Translations under genes and position numbers: made by a program | Shown: positions 8,365 through 16,598 of the stretch, piece after piece | Position numbering within the stretch: position 1 is the first letter of the stretch | Layout of the letters: the number at the start of each line of letters is the position of its first letter | Notes under the pieces: generated by a model | What the model was told of the DNA's origin: nothing | Databases searched by the model: none | The model's input: only the letters and a program-made list of their open reading frames with translations | NCBI RefSeq assembly: GCF_032268605.1 | Contig: NZ_CP130318.1 | Coordinates: 558,001-622,000, forward strand | DNA length: 64,000 nt | Direction: 5' to 3' | Origin: Paenibacillus aurantius | GTDB taxonomy: Bacteria > Bacillota > Bacilli > Paenibacillales > NBRC-103111

Positions 8365-9309
8365 GTGAAGGAGGATAGGCAACCCGCCGGGAGCCATGGA
8401 GCTGCAGACCGTTATTACATAGCGGCGACGGATCAAGCTTCCCGGCGCATTCTTGTCATGGATCCGGCGGTAGACGATTGGAACGAAGGGCAGGCGGAAA
8501 TCTGGTCATGGGCTCCATCCGGGACGAACGGCTTCGGCCGCTTATTGTCCGCCTGGGGGCTTCCGACGGATGCCAAGGTGTACCGCAGCGAACGCTGGGG
8601 CGGGGATTGGATGGTCGTGACCGACTCGCTGGGCCTCGCCGCCATTGTTCCTTACCCGGACGGAGACTCGTGTAAATGGGGGCTTTCGGTAGGTGGCAAC
8701 CCGCATTCGGCGGAGCTTCTGCCGAACGGGAACCTGGCGGTCGCCGCGAGCACAGGCGGATGGGTGAGGGTGTATGCATCGTCCCAAGGGCCGGATGCGG
8801 AGACCTTCGCGGAGTATGCTTTTCCGGGCGCCCACGGCCTGGTCTGGGATTCGAGGAGCCGCCTGCTCTGGGCCGTTGGGGACCATCATCTGGTTTCCCT
8901 GAGTATCGAAGGGTCTGATTCCGACCCGTCTATCCGGGAAATCGCAAAAGTTCCGTTGCCTACCCCGTACGGTCATGACCTGCAGCCTGTCTGCGGGGAT
9001 GACGACCGTCTCTGGGTCAGCTCGGGCAGCCGCGTTTATCAATTCGTCCTCTCGACAGGCATGTTCTTAACCGACTTCCCCGGCTCGGAGTCGGCCAGCC
9101 GACAAGACGTGAAGACAGTTGGCAACCAGCCTTCCGGCCAGATCGTGCAGACGGTTCCTCAAGCAGCGGGAAGCCTTTACGAGTGGACGACGGATACCGT
9201 TGATTTTTTTCAACCGGACGGGAAGAGGCTGCGGGAGGGGGCTGCCTTTTACAAGGCGCGTATCCTCCTGCAGAAGCATTGGGAAAAGGGAGATGATCAG
9301 GATGAATAA
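8365..9309 (+). CDS. DUF6528-like protein, cytoplasmic paralogue of the preceding gene
   Basis: A 314-residue protein that aligns along nearly its whole length with 7339-8337. It keeps LLSAWGLPTDAKVY, WMVVTDSLGLAAIVPYP, NPHSAELLPNGNLAVAAS and GGWVRVYASSQGP. It begins directly in the conserved body (YYIAATDQASRRILVMDP) with no hydrophobic signal segment, so it is predicted to stay in the cytoplasm. The GTG start at 8365 follows AAGGGGAG. The pair is a tandem duplication in which one copy lacks, or the other gained, an export signal. It overlaps the next gene by 8 nt. Confidence 0.8.
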   Translation: MKEDRQPAGSHGAADRYYIAATDQASRRILVMDPAVDDWNEGQAEIWSWAPSGTNGFGRLLSAWGLPTDAKVYRSERWGGDWMVVTDSLGLAAIVPYPDGDSCKWGLSVGGNPHSAELLPNGNLAVAASTGGWVRVYASSQGPDAETFAEYAFPGAHGLVWDSRSRLLWAVGDHHLVSLSIEGSDSDPSIREIAKVPLPTPYGHDLQPVCGDDDRLWVSSGSRVYQFVLSTGMFLTDFPGSESASRQDVKTVGNQPSGQIVQTVPQAAGSLYEWTTDTVDFFQPDGKRLREGAAFYKARILLQKHWEKGDDQDE

Positions 9310-10162
9310 GGACAGAGAAGGAGCGGCAACCGGGAAGCGGTCGGATCCTCATGCATGGCCGGTCGGTTCGTCTTACCGGCTGGAAACGGCCGTTCAGGTG
9401 GAGGAGGATCTGGCGGCGTTGGCCCAAGCGGGTGTCCGTTATCTCGAATTGGCCTGGATCGCCAAAGCATTCGATATGTTCGACCCCGTTAGGGAGCGGG
9501 AATGCGAAGCCATTATTCAAAAAGCCCGCAGCCGCGGGCTCGAGATCTGGACGCTTCATCTGCCGTACGGCACCGACTGGGATGTGTCCGCTCTCGATCC
9601 GGCACAGAGGGGGCAGGCGATGAAGCGGCATCTTCGGCTGCTTTCTTTGTCAGAACGGTGGGGGATCCGCACAGCTGTGCTCCATCCCAGCTGGGAGCCT
9701 ATCCCCGATTCGGAACGTAGAGAACGGCTTACTTCCTGTAAGGGATCGCTTGCGCAGCTCGCGGAGGAAGCCGCTAAGCACGGTGTCCGGCTTGCCGTCG
9801 AGTGCCTGCCGCGCACCTGCCTTGGTAATACCTCGGCGGAGATGGCCGAGCTGCTGTCTTCGAGCGCCAAGCTCGGGATTTGCTGCGACGTGAACCATCT
9901 GCTGCAGGAAACCCCGCAGTCGTTTATCCGGAAGCTGGGCAGCCGAATTTATACGGTGCACATTTCAGATAACGACGGGGCGGACGAAAGGCACTGGATG
10001 CCCGGCAGAGGCATCATCGATTGGAAGGAGGTCCTCCATGCGCTGGCGGAGCAGGGCTACGATGGACCGTTTCTATTCGAAATCCGCCAGCCCGTGCCAT
10101 CGGAGCTGACCGCATGCTGGGAAAGGCTGCTTACCGCTTATTCCGAAGCACAGGGGAATTAG
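9302..10162 (+). CDS. Sugar phosphate isomerase/epimerase-like TIM barrel
   Basis: A 286-residue protein of the AP_endonuc_2 / xylose-isomerase-like barrel superfamily. Metal-site-type segments are visible: WTLHLPYG, AVLHPSWEP, LAVECLPR, LGICCDVNHL, IYTVHISDN and FLFEIRQP. These match the alternating His/Glu/Asp ligands of the family. The reading frame is open upstream to 9119, but that stretch lies inside the previous gene. The ATG at 9302, 9 nt after GGGAG, is the best start. As the last gene of the uptake operon it probably acts on the imported sugar or a derivative; the exact reaction is unknown. Confidence 0.85.
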   Translation: MNKDREGAATGKRSDPHAWPVGSSYRLETAVQVEEDLAALAQAGVRYLELAWIAKAFDMFDPVRERECEAIIQKARSRGLEIWTLHLPYGTDWDVSALDPAQRGQAMKRHLRLLSLSERWGIRTAVLHPSWEPIPDSERRERLTSCKGSLAQLAEEAAKHGVRLAVECLPRTCLGNTSAEMAELLSSSAKLGICCDVNHLLQETPQSFIRKLGSRIYTVHISDNDGADERHWMPGRGIIDWKEVLHALAEQGYDGPFLFEIRQPVPSELTACWERLLTAYSEAQGN

Positions 10163-10182
10163 AAAAGGAACCCTGCTATAGG

Positions 10183-10222
10183 AAGGAGCTCCTCCCTCAC
10201 AAAAGCCGGCAGAGCTCCTTTA
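10183..10222. terminator. Hairpin between convergent genes
   Basis: AAGGAGCTC (10183-10191) and GAGCTCCTT (10212-10220) form a 9-bp stem with a 20-nt loop, followed by a short T stretch. It overlaps the 3' end of the minus-strand gene. Confidence 0.5.
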
Positions 10223-10865
10223 ATTCTGTCAGGACAGCTCCCGGAGCCGTCCGGATCTCGTCCCGCCACGGCTGGTTTACCCGCAGCCAAGCCGTCTGCA
10301 TGCCGGCTTCCGCCGCTCCTGCTATATCGTTGACCGGGTGGTCTCCAACGAAGACGCACTCTTCTGGAGTGAGCCGAAGCAGGGAGGCGGCCCTCAGGAA
10401 AATTGCCGGGTCCGGCTTGCGCAGTCCCGCTTCTTCGGAAACCAGAATGGCGTCGAACCGGTGCCGGAGTCCCGTCTGATCCAGCTTGCCGTACTGGATG
10501 TCCGTGCGGCCGTTGGTGACCAGTCCGACCTTGTACCGGGTCCGGAAGCCGTCCAGCACGGAAAGGGCATCCTTCATGAGGACCGCCTTCCGGACATACT
10601 CTCTCCGATAGAAGGCCATAAGCTCTTCTAAGGAGGGAACCTTTTGCCACGGCATTGTCTCCGTAAGCTCCGAGAACAACTCCTCCTTGTTCCGGTAACC
10701 GTCCTCATCGAGGAGGATAACTTTCTTAACGAGCTCCTCGCGTTCTTCCGCACCGATATGCCCCCAGTACGCTCCCGCCAATTCTTCGGTAAACCGGCGG
10801 AACGTTTCCGTCCGGTCCAGCAGAGTGTTGTCCAGGTCAAAAAGCACTCCTTTGATCGCTTTCAT
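10197..10865 (-). CDS. HAD-superfamily hydrolase, YjjG-like
   Basis: A 222-residue haloacid-dehalogenase-type phosphatase. Motif I is FDLDNTLLD (nucleophile Asp and general-acid Asp), motif II is LVTNGR, motif III is the Lys in RKPDPAIF, and motif IV is VGDHPVNDIAGA. The cap domain lies between motifs I and II. These features fit the YjjG/YfnB group of small-molecule or nucleotide phosphatases. It is transcribed divergently from the LysR gene at 10983 across a short shared control region. Confidence 0.88.
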   Translation of the reverse strand: MKAIKGVLFDLDNTLLDRTETFRRFTEELAGAYWGHIGAEEREELVKKVILLDEDGYRNKEELFSELTETMPWQKVPSLEELMAFYRREYVRKAVLMKDALSVLDGFRTRYKVGLVTNGRTDIQYGKLDQTGLRHRFDAILVSEEAGLRKPDPAIFLRAASLLRLTPEECVFVGDHPVNDIAGAAEAGMQTAWLRVNQPWRDEIRTAPGAVLTELKELCRLL

Positions 10866-10952
10866 GCTCGGTCTCCCTTCGTGCCCCTCTTCTTGTGGGG
10901 GAGGCTAGGGTTCATTATAATGGAAGCATTGGTATAGGAGAAATAGGGATAT

Positions 10953-10967
10953 TATGATTTCGTCATA
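10953..10967 (+). promoter_or_regulatory. Candidate LysR-type operator
   Basis: TATGA-TTTCG-TCATA is a perfect 5-bp-arm inverted repeat 15 nt upstream of the LysR start, resembling the dyad spacing of LysR boxes. A TATAAT is at 10916-10921 in the same divergent region. A role in autoregulation or control of the HAD gene is inference. Confidence 0.4.
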
Positions 10968-10982
10968 GAGGGAGCTTATGTC

Positions 10983-11906
10983 ATGATTCATTTGGAATGG
11001 TACCGGATATTCCGGGCTGCGGCCCACCGGGGGAACTTCACGCAGGCGGCCGAGGATCTGCACATGACCCAGCCGTCGGTCAGCTATGCGGTCAAGCAGC
11101 TCGAAGAGTCGCTTGGCATCAAGCTTTATTACCGGATGTCCAAGGGCGTCCGGCTGACGGCGGAGGGGGAGGCGCTGCTCGATTATGTGGAGCGTTCCTT
11201 CTCGGAGCTTCAGGCAGGGGAGAAGAAGCTTCAGGCCTTGAAGCGGCTGCATGACGGGGAACTGCGGATCGGGGCGGGGGACTCCGTCATCAAGCACCTG
11301 CTGCTGGAGCCGCTGCACGCCTACCAGACCCGGTATCCCGGGGTGGGCATCCGCCTGTCCCACGGAAGAACGGCGGATATCGTGCGGAGGCTTAAGGAGA
11401 ATGAAATCGACTGCGGGTTTGTGCATCTTCCGGTGAAGGAAGCAGGCCTTGACATCCGGCCCTTCCGGACCACCCGGGATGGCTTTGTTGCCGGAGACAA
11501 GTACCGGGAAGCCCTTCGTCATCCTCTAACGGCGGAGGAAATAAGCGGCTATCCGCTGCTCTTCATGTCCCCCGGGAGCAGCACCCGCTCCTTTGTGGAG
11601 AAGTGGTTTGCGGAGCAGGGGTGTCCCGTACGGGCCAGCATGGAGCTGGGCAGTGTGGACCTCCTGCTTGAATGCGCCCGCCTGGGCTTCGGACTTGCTT
11701 TTGTGACGCGGTCTTTCGCGGAAGAGGAGCTGAAGGAAGGGCGGCTGTTCGAGGTGAGCACCGCGGTCCCCATTCCGCCCCGTTCCATCGGGCTGGCTAT
11801 GAGAAGCGGCATGCCCCTTCCTTTGGCGGCGCAAAGGTTCCTGGAGGAGTTCATGGAAGAGCCGGGGAGAACAGGAGTGGGGCACGGGGCGCAGCCCATG
11901 GAATAG
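10983..11906 (+). CDS. LysR-family transcriptional regulator
   Basis: A 307-residue regulator. The N-terminal winged helix (FRAAAHRGNFTQAAEDLHMTQPSVSYAVKQLEESLGIKLYYR) is the standard LysR signature. A long linker helix leads to a type-2 periplasmic-binding-protein-like effector domain from about residue 90 (LRIGAGDSVIKHLLLEPL). The effector is unknown. The target may be the divergent HAD gene or its own promoter. Confidence 0.93.
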   Translation: MIHLEWYRIFRAAAHRGNFTQAAEDLHMTQPSVSYAVKQLEESLGIKLYYRMSKGVRLTAEGEALLDYVERSFSELQAGEKKLQALKRLHDGELRIGAGDSVIKHLLLEPLHAYQTRYPGVGIRLSHGRTADIVRRLKENEIDCGFVHLPVKEAGLDIRPFRTTRDGFVAGDKYREALRHPLTAEEISGYPLLFMSPGSSTRSFVEKWFAEQGCPVRASMELGSVDLLLECARLGFGLAFVTRSFAEEELKEGRLFEVSTAVPIPPRSIGLAMRSGMPLPLAAQRFLEEFMEEPGRTGVGHGAQPME

Positions 11907-11999
11907 TCGGCGGAGCGATACTCAGGATACTAGCTGCAGCCAAATCGGCGGTTTGTGAGGATGCAATCCATCGGACGAAACAAACCGAATAGGAGAAAG

Positions 12000-12033
12000 C
12001 AAAAAAAAGCGGTTGTCCCGGGGACAGCCGCTT
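12000..12033 (-). terminator. Terminator of the Gly/Ser-rich lipoprotein gene
   Basis: On the minus strand AAGCGGCTGTCCC pairs with GGGACAACCGCTT (one G-T pair) and is followed by a run of T (eight A on the plus strand). It can also serve transcripts arriving from the LysR gene. Confidence 0.85.
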
Positions 12034-12083
12034 CTTTACCTTCTGTGATCTATGAACCGTACCTGAATATCGAGAGTCATCCG

Positions 12084-12338
12084 TTAAGGAGTAGTCGTGG
12101 TGCTTCCACCCGTGCTGCCACTGCCCGTGCTGCCGCCGCCCATGCTGCCGCTGCCGGTGCTTCCGCCGGTGGAACCGCTGCCGCCTGTGCTAGGTGCCGA
12201 GCTTGGTGAAACCGTACCGGAATCGCTGTTCGTGCCCCCATTGTCCGAGTTTCCGTTATCTCCGCATCCTGCAAACATCAGGGACATGGCCATGAAAGCT
12301 GACATTGCAACCGCCGTTGTTTTCTTCATCTTCTTCAT
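12084..12338 (-). CDS. Small Gly/Ser/Thr-rich lipoprotein
   Basis: An 84-residue predicted lipoprotein. It starts MKKMKKTTAVAM and has a signal peptide with lipobox SLMFAGCGD. The rest is low complexity: an Asn/Asp/Ser stretch, then repeated Gly-Ser-Thr units (TGGSGSTGGSTGSGS). The minus-strand AGGAGG places the start at the ATG ending at 12338; the TTG two codons earlier is less likely. Such short repeat-rich lipoproteins are common in Paenibacillus; the function is unknown. A terminator follows at once, so it is monocistronic. Confidence 0.75.
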   Translation of the reverse strand: MKKMKKTTAVAMSAFMAMSLMFAGCGDNGNSDNGGTNSDSGTVSPSSAPSTGGSGSTGGSTGSGSMGGGSTGSGSTGGSTTTTP

Positions 12339-12411
12339 CTCCAATCTCCTCCTGTTGTCTATAGTCTTTGCCCTTATTACTTACCCGGGGGATTGGGAAT
12401 GAAACACAGTT

Positions 12412-13491
12412 TCAGAAATGCATCCGGCGGAAAGCCTCTTCCGTTTGGGCCGCAAGCTCCCGAACCCGGACGCCGGCCGGGACGTCCGTAGCGAGACGGG
12501 AGCCCTGTCCGGCCCACAGGGACATGAACTCGATCCGCTCCTGCCGGGCGGCTTCCCGGCGCAGCTCCCGGGTGAGGGCGTTCTGGACCGGATAAGGTGG
12601 GAGGGTGGCCTCGGCCTGCTCCATCTCCACGACGAACCGGTTGCGGATTCCCCGGGCCGCTTTGCCCGAGAAGGCGCGGGTCACCACCGTGCTCTCCTCC
12701 ATGCTTTGCAGCACCGCTTCCTTGTAGCGGGGATGCGCCCCGCTTTCGGGGGAGGCCAGGAAGGCAGTGCCGAGCTGGACGCCGGACGCCCCGAGGAGGA
12801 GGGAGGCCGCGATGCCCCGGCCGTCCATGATCCCGCCGGCGGCGATGACGGGCACGTGCAGCGTATCCGCAAGCTGCGGGATGAGGGCCATCGTGCCGAC
12901 GAGCGCCTGCTCGTGGCCGCCGAGGAAGGTGCCGCGGTGGCCTCCCGCCTCGCTGCCCTGGCCGACGACAAGATCGATGCCTTCGCTTTCGAGGTGAGCC
13001 CCTTCCGCCACGGTCGTCGCCGTCCCGATCAGGAGAATCCCCTCCTTCTTGAAGGCATCGATCCAGTCGGCCGAGGGCACCCCGAAGGTGAAGCTGAAGA
13101 CCGGCACCTTCTCCTCGAGCAGCACCTGGGCCTGCTCTTCGAACGGCTCCGCATATGGCTTAGGGGCCGCCGGGCCTTCTCCCGCGAGCCCGAGCTCGCG
13201 GCAATAAGGCTGCAGAAGCCTACGGGCCCGTTCCATCGTCCCGTCCTCCTCCTCGTAAGGCTCGGGAATGAACAGGTTCACGGCAAAGGGCTTGTCCGTC
13301 AGCCGGCGGATTTCCCTTACCGCTTCCCGGATCTCCCCGGGCTTCATATAGCCCGCCCCCAGCGTCCCGAGTCCACCCGCTTCCGAGACAGAGGCGGCTA
13401 GCCGGGCTCCCGCCGGCCCCCCCGCCATTCCCGCCTGTAGGATGGGATAGTCAATCTTCAGAAGTTCGCTTACCGCCGTTTGGTTCCACAT
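12412..13491 (-). CDS. Nitronate monooxygenase (2-nitropropane dioxygenase family)
   Basis: A 359-residue flavoenzyme with an FMN-binding TIM barrel. Family landmarks are YPILQAGMAGGPAG near the N terminus, VGQGSEAGGHRG (containing the conserved histidine region) and PVIAAGGIMDGRGIAASLLLGASGVQLGTAFLAS (phosphate-binding loop). It would oxidise alkyl nitronates to carbonyl compounds and nitrite using FMN and O2. The start is the ATG at 13491 because a minus-strand GAGGAGGA lies 8 nt upstream. It is divergent from the phosphate transporter gene. Confidence 0.9.
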   Translation of the reverse strand: MWNQTAVSELLKIDYPILQAGMAGGPAGARLAASVSEAGGLGTLGAGYMKPGEIREAVREIRRLTDKPFAVNLFIPEPYEEEDGTMERARRLLQPYCRELGLAGEGPAAPKPYAEPFEEQAQVLLEEKVPVFSFTFGVPSADWIDAFKKEGILLIGTATTVAEGAHLESEGIDLVVGQGSEAGGHRGTFLGGHEQALVGTMALIPQLADTLHVPVIAAGGIMDGRGIAASLLLGASGVQLGTAFLASPESGAHPRYKEAVLQSMEESTVVTRAFSGKAARGIRNRFVVEMEQAEATLPPYPVQNALTRELRREAARQERIEFMSLWAGQGSRLATDVPAGVRVRELAAQTEEAFRRMHF

Positions 13492-13717
13492 CAGCCGTAT
13501 CCTCCTCACGCAGCCGATATCATAAGGCTGCGAATAATATTTGCAAATGTATGAAGACTAACACTATTATTCCATATCCCCGGCCGGCATCAAAATTCCT
13601 CAACATTTAGCGGGAAGTATGGTATTATGTTCTGTGGCTTGGGACGGCCCCAACGATCTCAAAAACAATCCGTGCGCGGCTCGACATACAATCATGTACC
13701 TTCTTAGGGGGATGCAA

Positions 13718-14710
13718 GTGATAACAGCAATTGTAACCATCGTTATTTTGGCCCTTGTGTTTGATTTTATCAACGGCTTCCATGATACGGCAAACGCCAT
13801 TGCGACCTCCGTCTCGACCAAAGCGCTCACTCCCCGGTTCGCCGTCTTTTATGCGGCTGTCCTGAACTTTGTCGGCGCCATTACCTTTGAAGGGGTGGCG
13901 AAGAGCATCGGGGGAAGCATAGCGGACCCGGCCAAAATCGAGAACGGCATCCCGGTCGTCATTGCGGCCCTGATCGCAATGATTTTCTGGAACCTGCTGA
14001 CGTGGTATTTCGGGATTCCTTCCTCCTCGTCGCACACGCTGATCGGCTCGCTCGCCGGCGCTGTTCTGGCAAGCGGAACCGACCTGAAATGGTCCGGCTT
14101 CAACAAGATTATCCTCGTGCTGATCGCGTCTCCCTTTATTGCTTTCATTATCGGATTCATCGTGCTGAATATCGTCAGGCTGATCGTCCGCCTCGTCGGG
14201 AACCGCTCTCCGGGCAAGGTCAACCGCACGTTCCGGATCATGCAGATCTTCACGGCGGGCTGGCAGGCCTTCTCGCACGGGACGAACGATGCCCAGAAGG
14301 CGATGGGGATTATCGTTTTCGCCTTGGTAGCGGGGGGATTCCAGGATACGCTCCACGTTCCCCTGTGGGTCAAGCTGGGGGCGGCCACGGCGATGGGCCT
14401 CGGAACCTCGGTCGGCGGCTGGAAGATCATCAAGACGGTCGGCCGCAAAATCGTCAAGGTCGAGCCGATGAACGGCTTCGCTTCCGACGTCACGGCCTCT
14501 TCGGTCCTGAGCACGGCTTCGGCGCTCGGCTTCCCGCTCTCCACGACGCACGTCATCACGTCGGCGATTATCGGCACCGGGGTGGCGATGCGGCCGAAAT
14601 CGATCAACTGGGGCGTGGTGGGAACGATGGTCGCCACCTGGGTCATCACCATCCCGATTTCCATGGTGATCGCTTATCTCATCTTCCAGGTCGTCTTCCT
14701 GTTCTTCTAA
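13718..14710 (+). CDS. PiT-family inorganic phosphate permease
   Basis: A 330-residue integral membrane protein with two copies of the PiT signature: FDFINGFHDTANAIATSVSTKAL near the N terminus and AFSHGTNDAQKAMGIIVFAL in the second half. SSSHTLIGSLAG and STTHVITSAIIG are the paired repeats. The family carries out proton- or cation-coupled uptake of phosphate or metal-phosphate. The start is set at GTG 13718, 6 nt after AGGGGG; the ATG at 13712 touches the Shine-Dalgarno. No PhoU-like (DUF47) partner gene is adjacent, although one is common in Bacillales. Confidence 0.92.
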   Translation: MITAIVTIVILALVFDFINGFHDTANAIATSVSTKALTPRFAVFYAAVLNFVGAITFEGVAKSIGGSIADPAKIENGIPVVIAALIAMIFWNLLTWYFGIPSSSSHTLIGSLAGAVLASGTDLKWSGFNKIILVLIASPFIAFIIGFIVLNIVRLIVRLVGNRSPGKVNRTFRIMQIFTAGWQAFSHGTNDAQKAMGIIVFALVAGGFQDTLHVPLWVKLGAATAMGLGTSVGGWKIIKTVGRKIVKVEPMNGFASDVTASSVLSTASALGFPLSTTHVITSAIIGTGVAMRPKSINWGVVGTMVATWVITIPISMVIAYLIFQVVFLFF

Positions 14711-14732
14711 ATAGAACGGATTCCATCTGAGG

Positions 14733-14757
14733 AACCGGGCCTTTGGGCCCGGTTTTT
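14733..14757 (+). terminator. Terminator after the phosphate permease
   Basis: A 9-bp stem AACCGGGCC / GGCCCGGTT with a TTTG loop ends in a six-T run. Confidence 0.85.
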
Positions 14758-14916
14758 TGGTGCGCGGATACCGTCTGTCCGCCTTCATCAAAAATTTGCG
14801 GGAATCCGCCCGAACTGGAAGGGGCTTACATTTCTTGCGGGTCTTTAATGTGATAAAATGTTAGGTATTCCTGTCATATCTAACCAATTCCACTAATCAG
14901 ATCGAGGGTGAATGAA

Positions 14917-16338
14917 GTGAATACCGTCACGTCAGGAATAAAAGGCTTGGACACCGTTCTGAACGGGGGGGTTCCGGCCGGGGCATCCGTTGTTGTGGAG
15001 GGGGCGCCCGGCACGGGGAAAACGACGCTCGCCATGCAGTTTCTGCACCAGGGGGCGGCCGTTGGAGAAGCCGGCTTATACATAACCTTTGAGGAACTGC
15101 CGGAGCAGCTTTACCGGGAAATGGACGCCTATGGCTGGGATTTAAAAGAACTCGAACGAGAAGGGAAGCTTCGCGTTGTTTCCATCTCGCCCGATCTGCT
15201 CATGGAGCAGATGCTGGAGCCGGGGGGGTTGTTCGAGCAGCTGGTCGCGGAGACGGCTGCCAAGCGAATCGTCCTGGACAGCATCAGCCTGTACCGGTAC
15301 GGCAATCTATCCGTCCGGGAGCAGCGGGAAACGTTTTACCGGCTGAGAAGTGTTCTGAAGAGACACGGCCTTACCGCTCTGCTCATCCGGGAGGAGAGCC
15401 TGTCCGAGGAGGACAAGCCCGCATTCGAGAACTATGTTTTCGATGGGGTGATCCGCCTGCGGCTGAAAGTTTACATGGAGAAATACCGCATGCGTACGGT
15501 TGAAGTAACCAAGATGAGGGGGAGGCCGCTTCTCGAGGGAGAGCATGTCTACCGCATCACAGGGGAGGGAATTCATGTGGTGCCGGCGCGTTCCATGGTG
15601 GAGGACGTGGCCGTGCTGAAGAATCAGAAGTGCGTATCCACCGGATTGGACAGGCTCGATCAGGTGCTGGACGGAGGACTCGCGGAGGGAACCGTTTATC
15701 TGCTGGATACGAACAGCAAGGCGAATTACAAATACATCATGGGCTCCATCGTAGCCAAGCGGTTCGAGCAGGGAGAGACGGTCATCGCCCTGCTTTCGAG
15801 CTTCAACTCCCCTATGGAGATGACGAATATGCTGGCCGCACACGGCATCTCGCTGGAGGAGATCATCGAGAAGGAAAGACTGTACCTCGTCGAGCATTAC
15901 CGGCGTCCGCATCCGAAGGGCCTTTCGGATTACATTCTCGATGTGTCCCGGCATTCCAATCAAGAGTACCGGGAGTGGCTGGCTCAAGTACTTGAGCCGG
16001 TGTTCAAGAAGGGCTTCTCGGAGGGGCGCAAATTTTTCGTTTATTACGATTTGAATACCATAGTAGCGGAACGGGGTAAGGAATTCATAAGGAATTATTT
16101 TGCCGAAGAGACGGCTTGGGCCCGATCCATGGGGGTTACGGTGCTTGCCCTTTGCAATTTTGCGGAGATCGGGGACGAGATCGCCTCCTATCTGGAGCGG
16201 ACCTGCAACGGGGTTCTCCGGACCTGGGTGGACGGATGCTACCAGCATATCCAGGTTACCAAAGCCCCGAACGGCAAAATTTCCGAGCCTATGCTGGTGG
16301 AAAACATGGAGGAAAGGCCATTCATCCGAATGGTTTAG
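14917..16338 (+). CDS. KaiC-like RecA-fold ATPase with one intact and one degenerate domain
   Basis: A 473-residue protein built like KaiC from two RecA/RAD55-type domains. Domain 1 (about 1-225) starts SGIKGLDTVLNGGVPAG and has Walker A GAPGTGKT (29-36), a KaiC-like YITFEEL with paired glutamates, and a Walker B-like RIVLDSISLY. Domain 2 (about 226-473) repeats the opening as STGLDRLDQVLDGGLAEG, but the P-loop position reads LLDTNSKANY, with no GxxxxGK[ST], so it probably cannot hydrolyse ATP. The start is GTG 14917 by spacing from GAGGG; GTG 14908 is possible. It heads a tight three-gene unit with a winged-helix protein and a LuxR regulator, suggesting a signalling ATPase that works with transcription factors. 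Confidence 0.85.
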   Translation: MNTVTSGIKGLDTVLNGGVPAGASVVVEGAPGTGKTTLAMQFLHQGAAVGEAGLYITFEELPEQLYREMDAYGWDLKELEREGKLRVVSISPDLLMEQMLEPGGLFEQLVAETAAKRIVLDSISLYRYGNLSVREQRETFYRLRSVLKRHGLTALLIREESLSEEDKPAFENYVFDGVIRLRLKVYMEKYRMRTVEVTKMRGRPLLEGEHVYRITGEGIHVVPARSMVEDVAVLKNQKCVSTGLDRLDQVLDGGLAEGTVYLLDTNSKANYKYIMGSIVAKRFEQGETVIALLSSFNSPMEMTNMLAAHGISLEEIIEKERLYLVEHYRRPHPKGLSDYILDVSRHSNQEYREWLAQVLEPVFKKGFSEGRKFFVYYDLNTIVAERGKEFIRNYFAEETAWARSMGVTVLALCNFAEIGDEIASYLERTCNGVLRTWVDGCYQHIQVTKAPNGKISEPMLVENMEERPFIRMV

Positions 16339-16346
16339 GAGGACCT

Positions 16347-16598
16347 ATGAACGAAGAAAATCAGCTGCAGCTGCAAATGGAATGCACGATTTTTTTTCAG
16401 GAGAATCCCTACGCAATGGAGTCCCGGGACGGGCTTGCCATGAGGCTCGGGCGCAAGCCGGAGCATCTCGAAGCCACCCTGCAGCGTCTGGTTTCTTTAA
16501 CCATCCTGGAAAGGTTCGGTAATGGCCCGCGTTCCATTTACCGGTACGTGCCCCCCAAAATTACAACGGAAACGGTTGTGGGATGGACAAGTTCCTAG
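16347..16598 (+). CDS. Small winged-helix protein
   Basis: An 83-residue protein starting at an ATG with a strong site (TTAGGAGGACCT ATG), 8 nt after the KaiC-like gene. It reads MNEENQLQLQMECTIFFQ..., then AMESRDGLAMRLGRKPEHLEATLQRLVSLTILER and RSIYRYVPP. That is a helix-helix-helix-wing pattern like MarR/ArsR-type small DNA-binding domains. Its 3' end overlaps the next gene by 16 nt, which implies translational coupling. I do not recognise a named family. It may bind DNA or serve as an adaptor between the ATPase and the LuxR protein. Confidence 0.75.
   Translation: MNEENQLQLQMECTIFFQENPYAMESRDGLAMRLGRKPEHLEATLQRLVSLTILERFGNGPRSIYRYVPPKITTETVVGWTSS

Noticed and set aside
9119-9301. N-terminal extension of the TIM-barrel gene
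   Set aside because: The extension lies wholly within the preceding coding sequence in another frame and lacks barrel-like sequence; the ATG at 9302 has the ribosome site.
13625-14791. Long minus-strand open frame (388 codons) over the phosphate permease
   Set aside because: Highly charged Arg/Asp/His-rich shadow of the PiT gene with no start signal.
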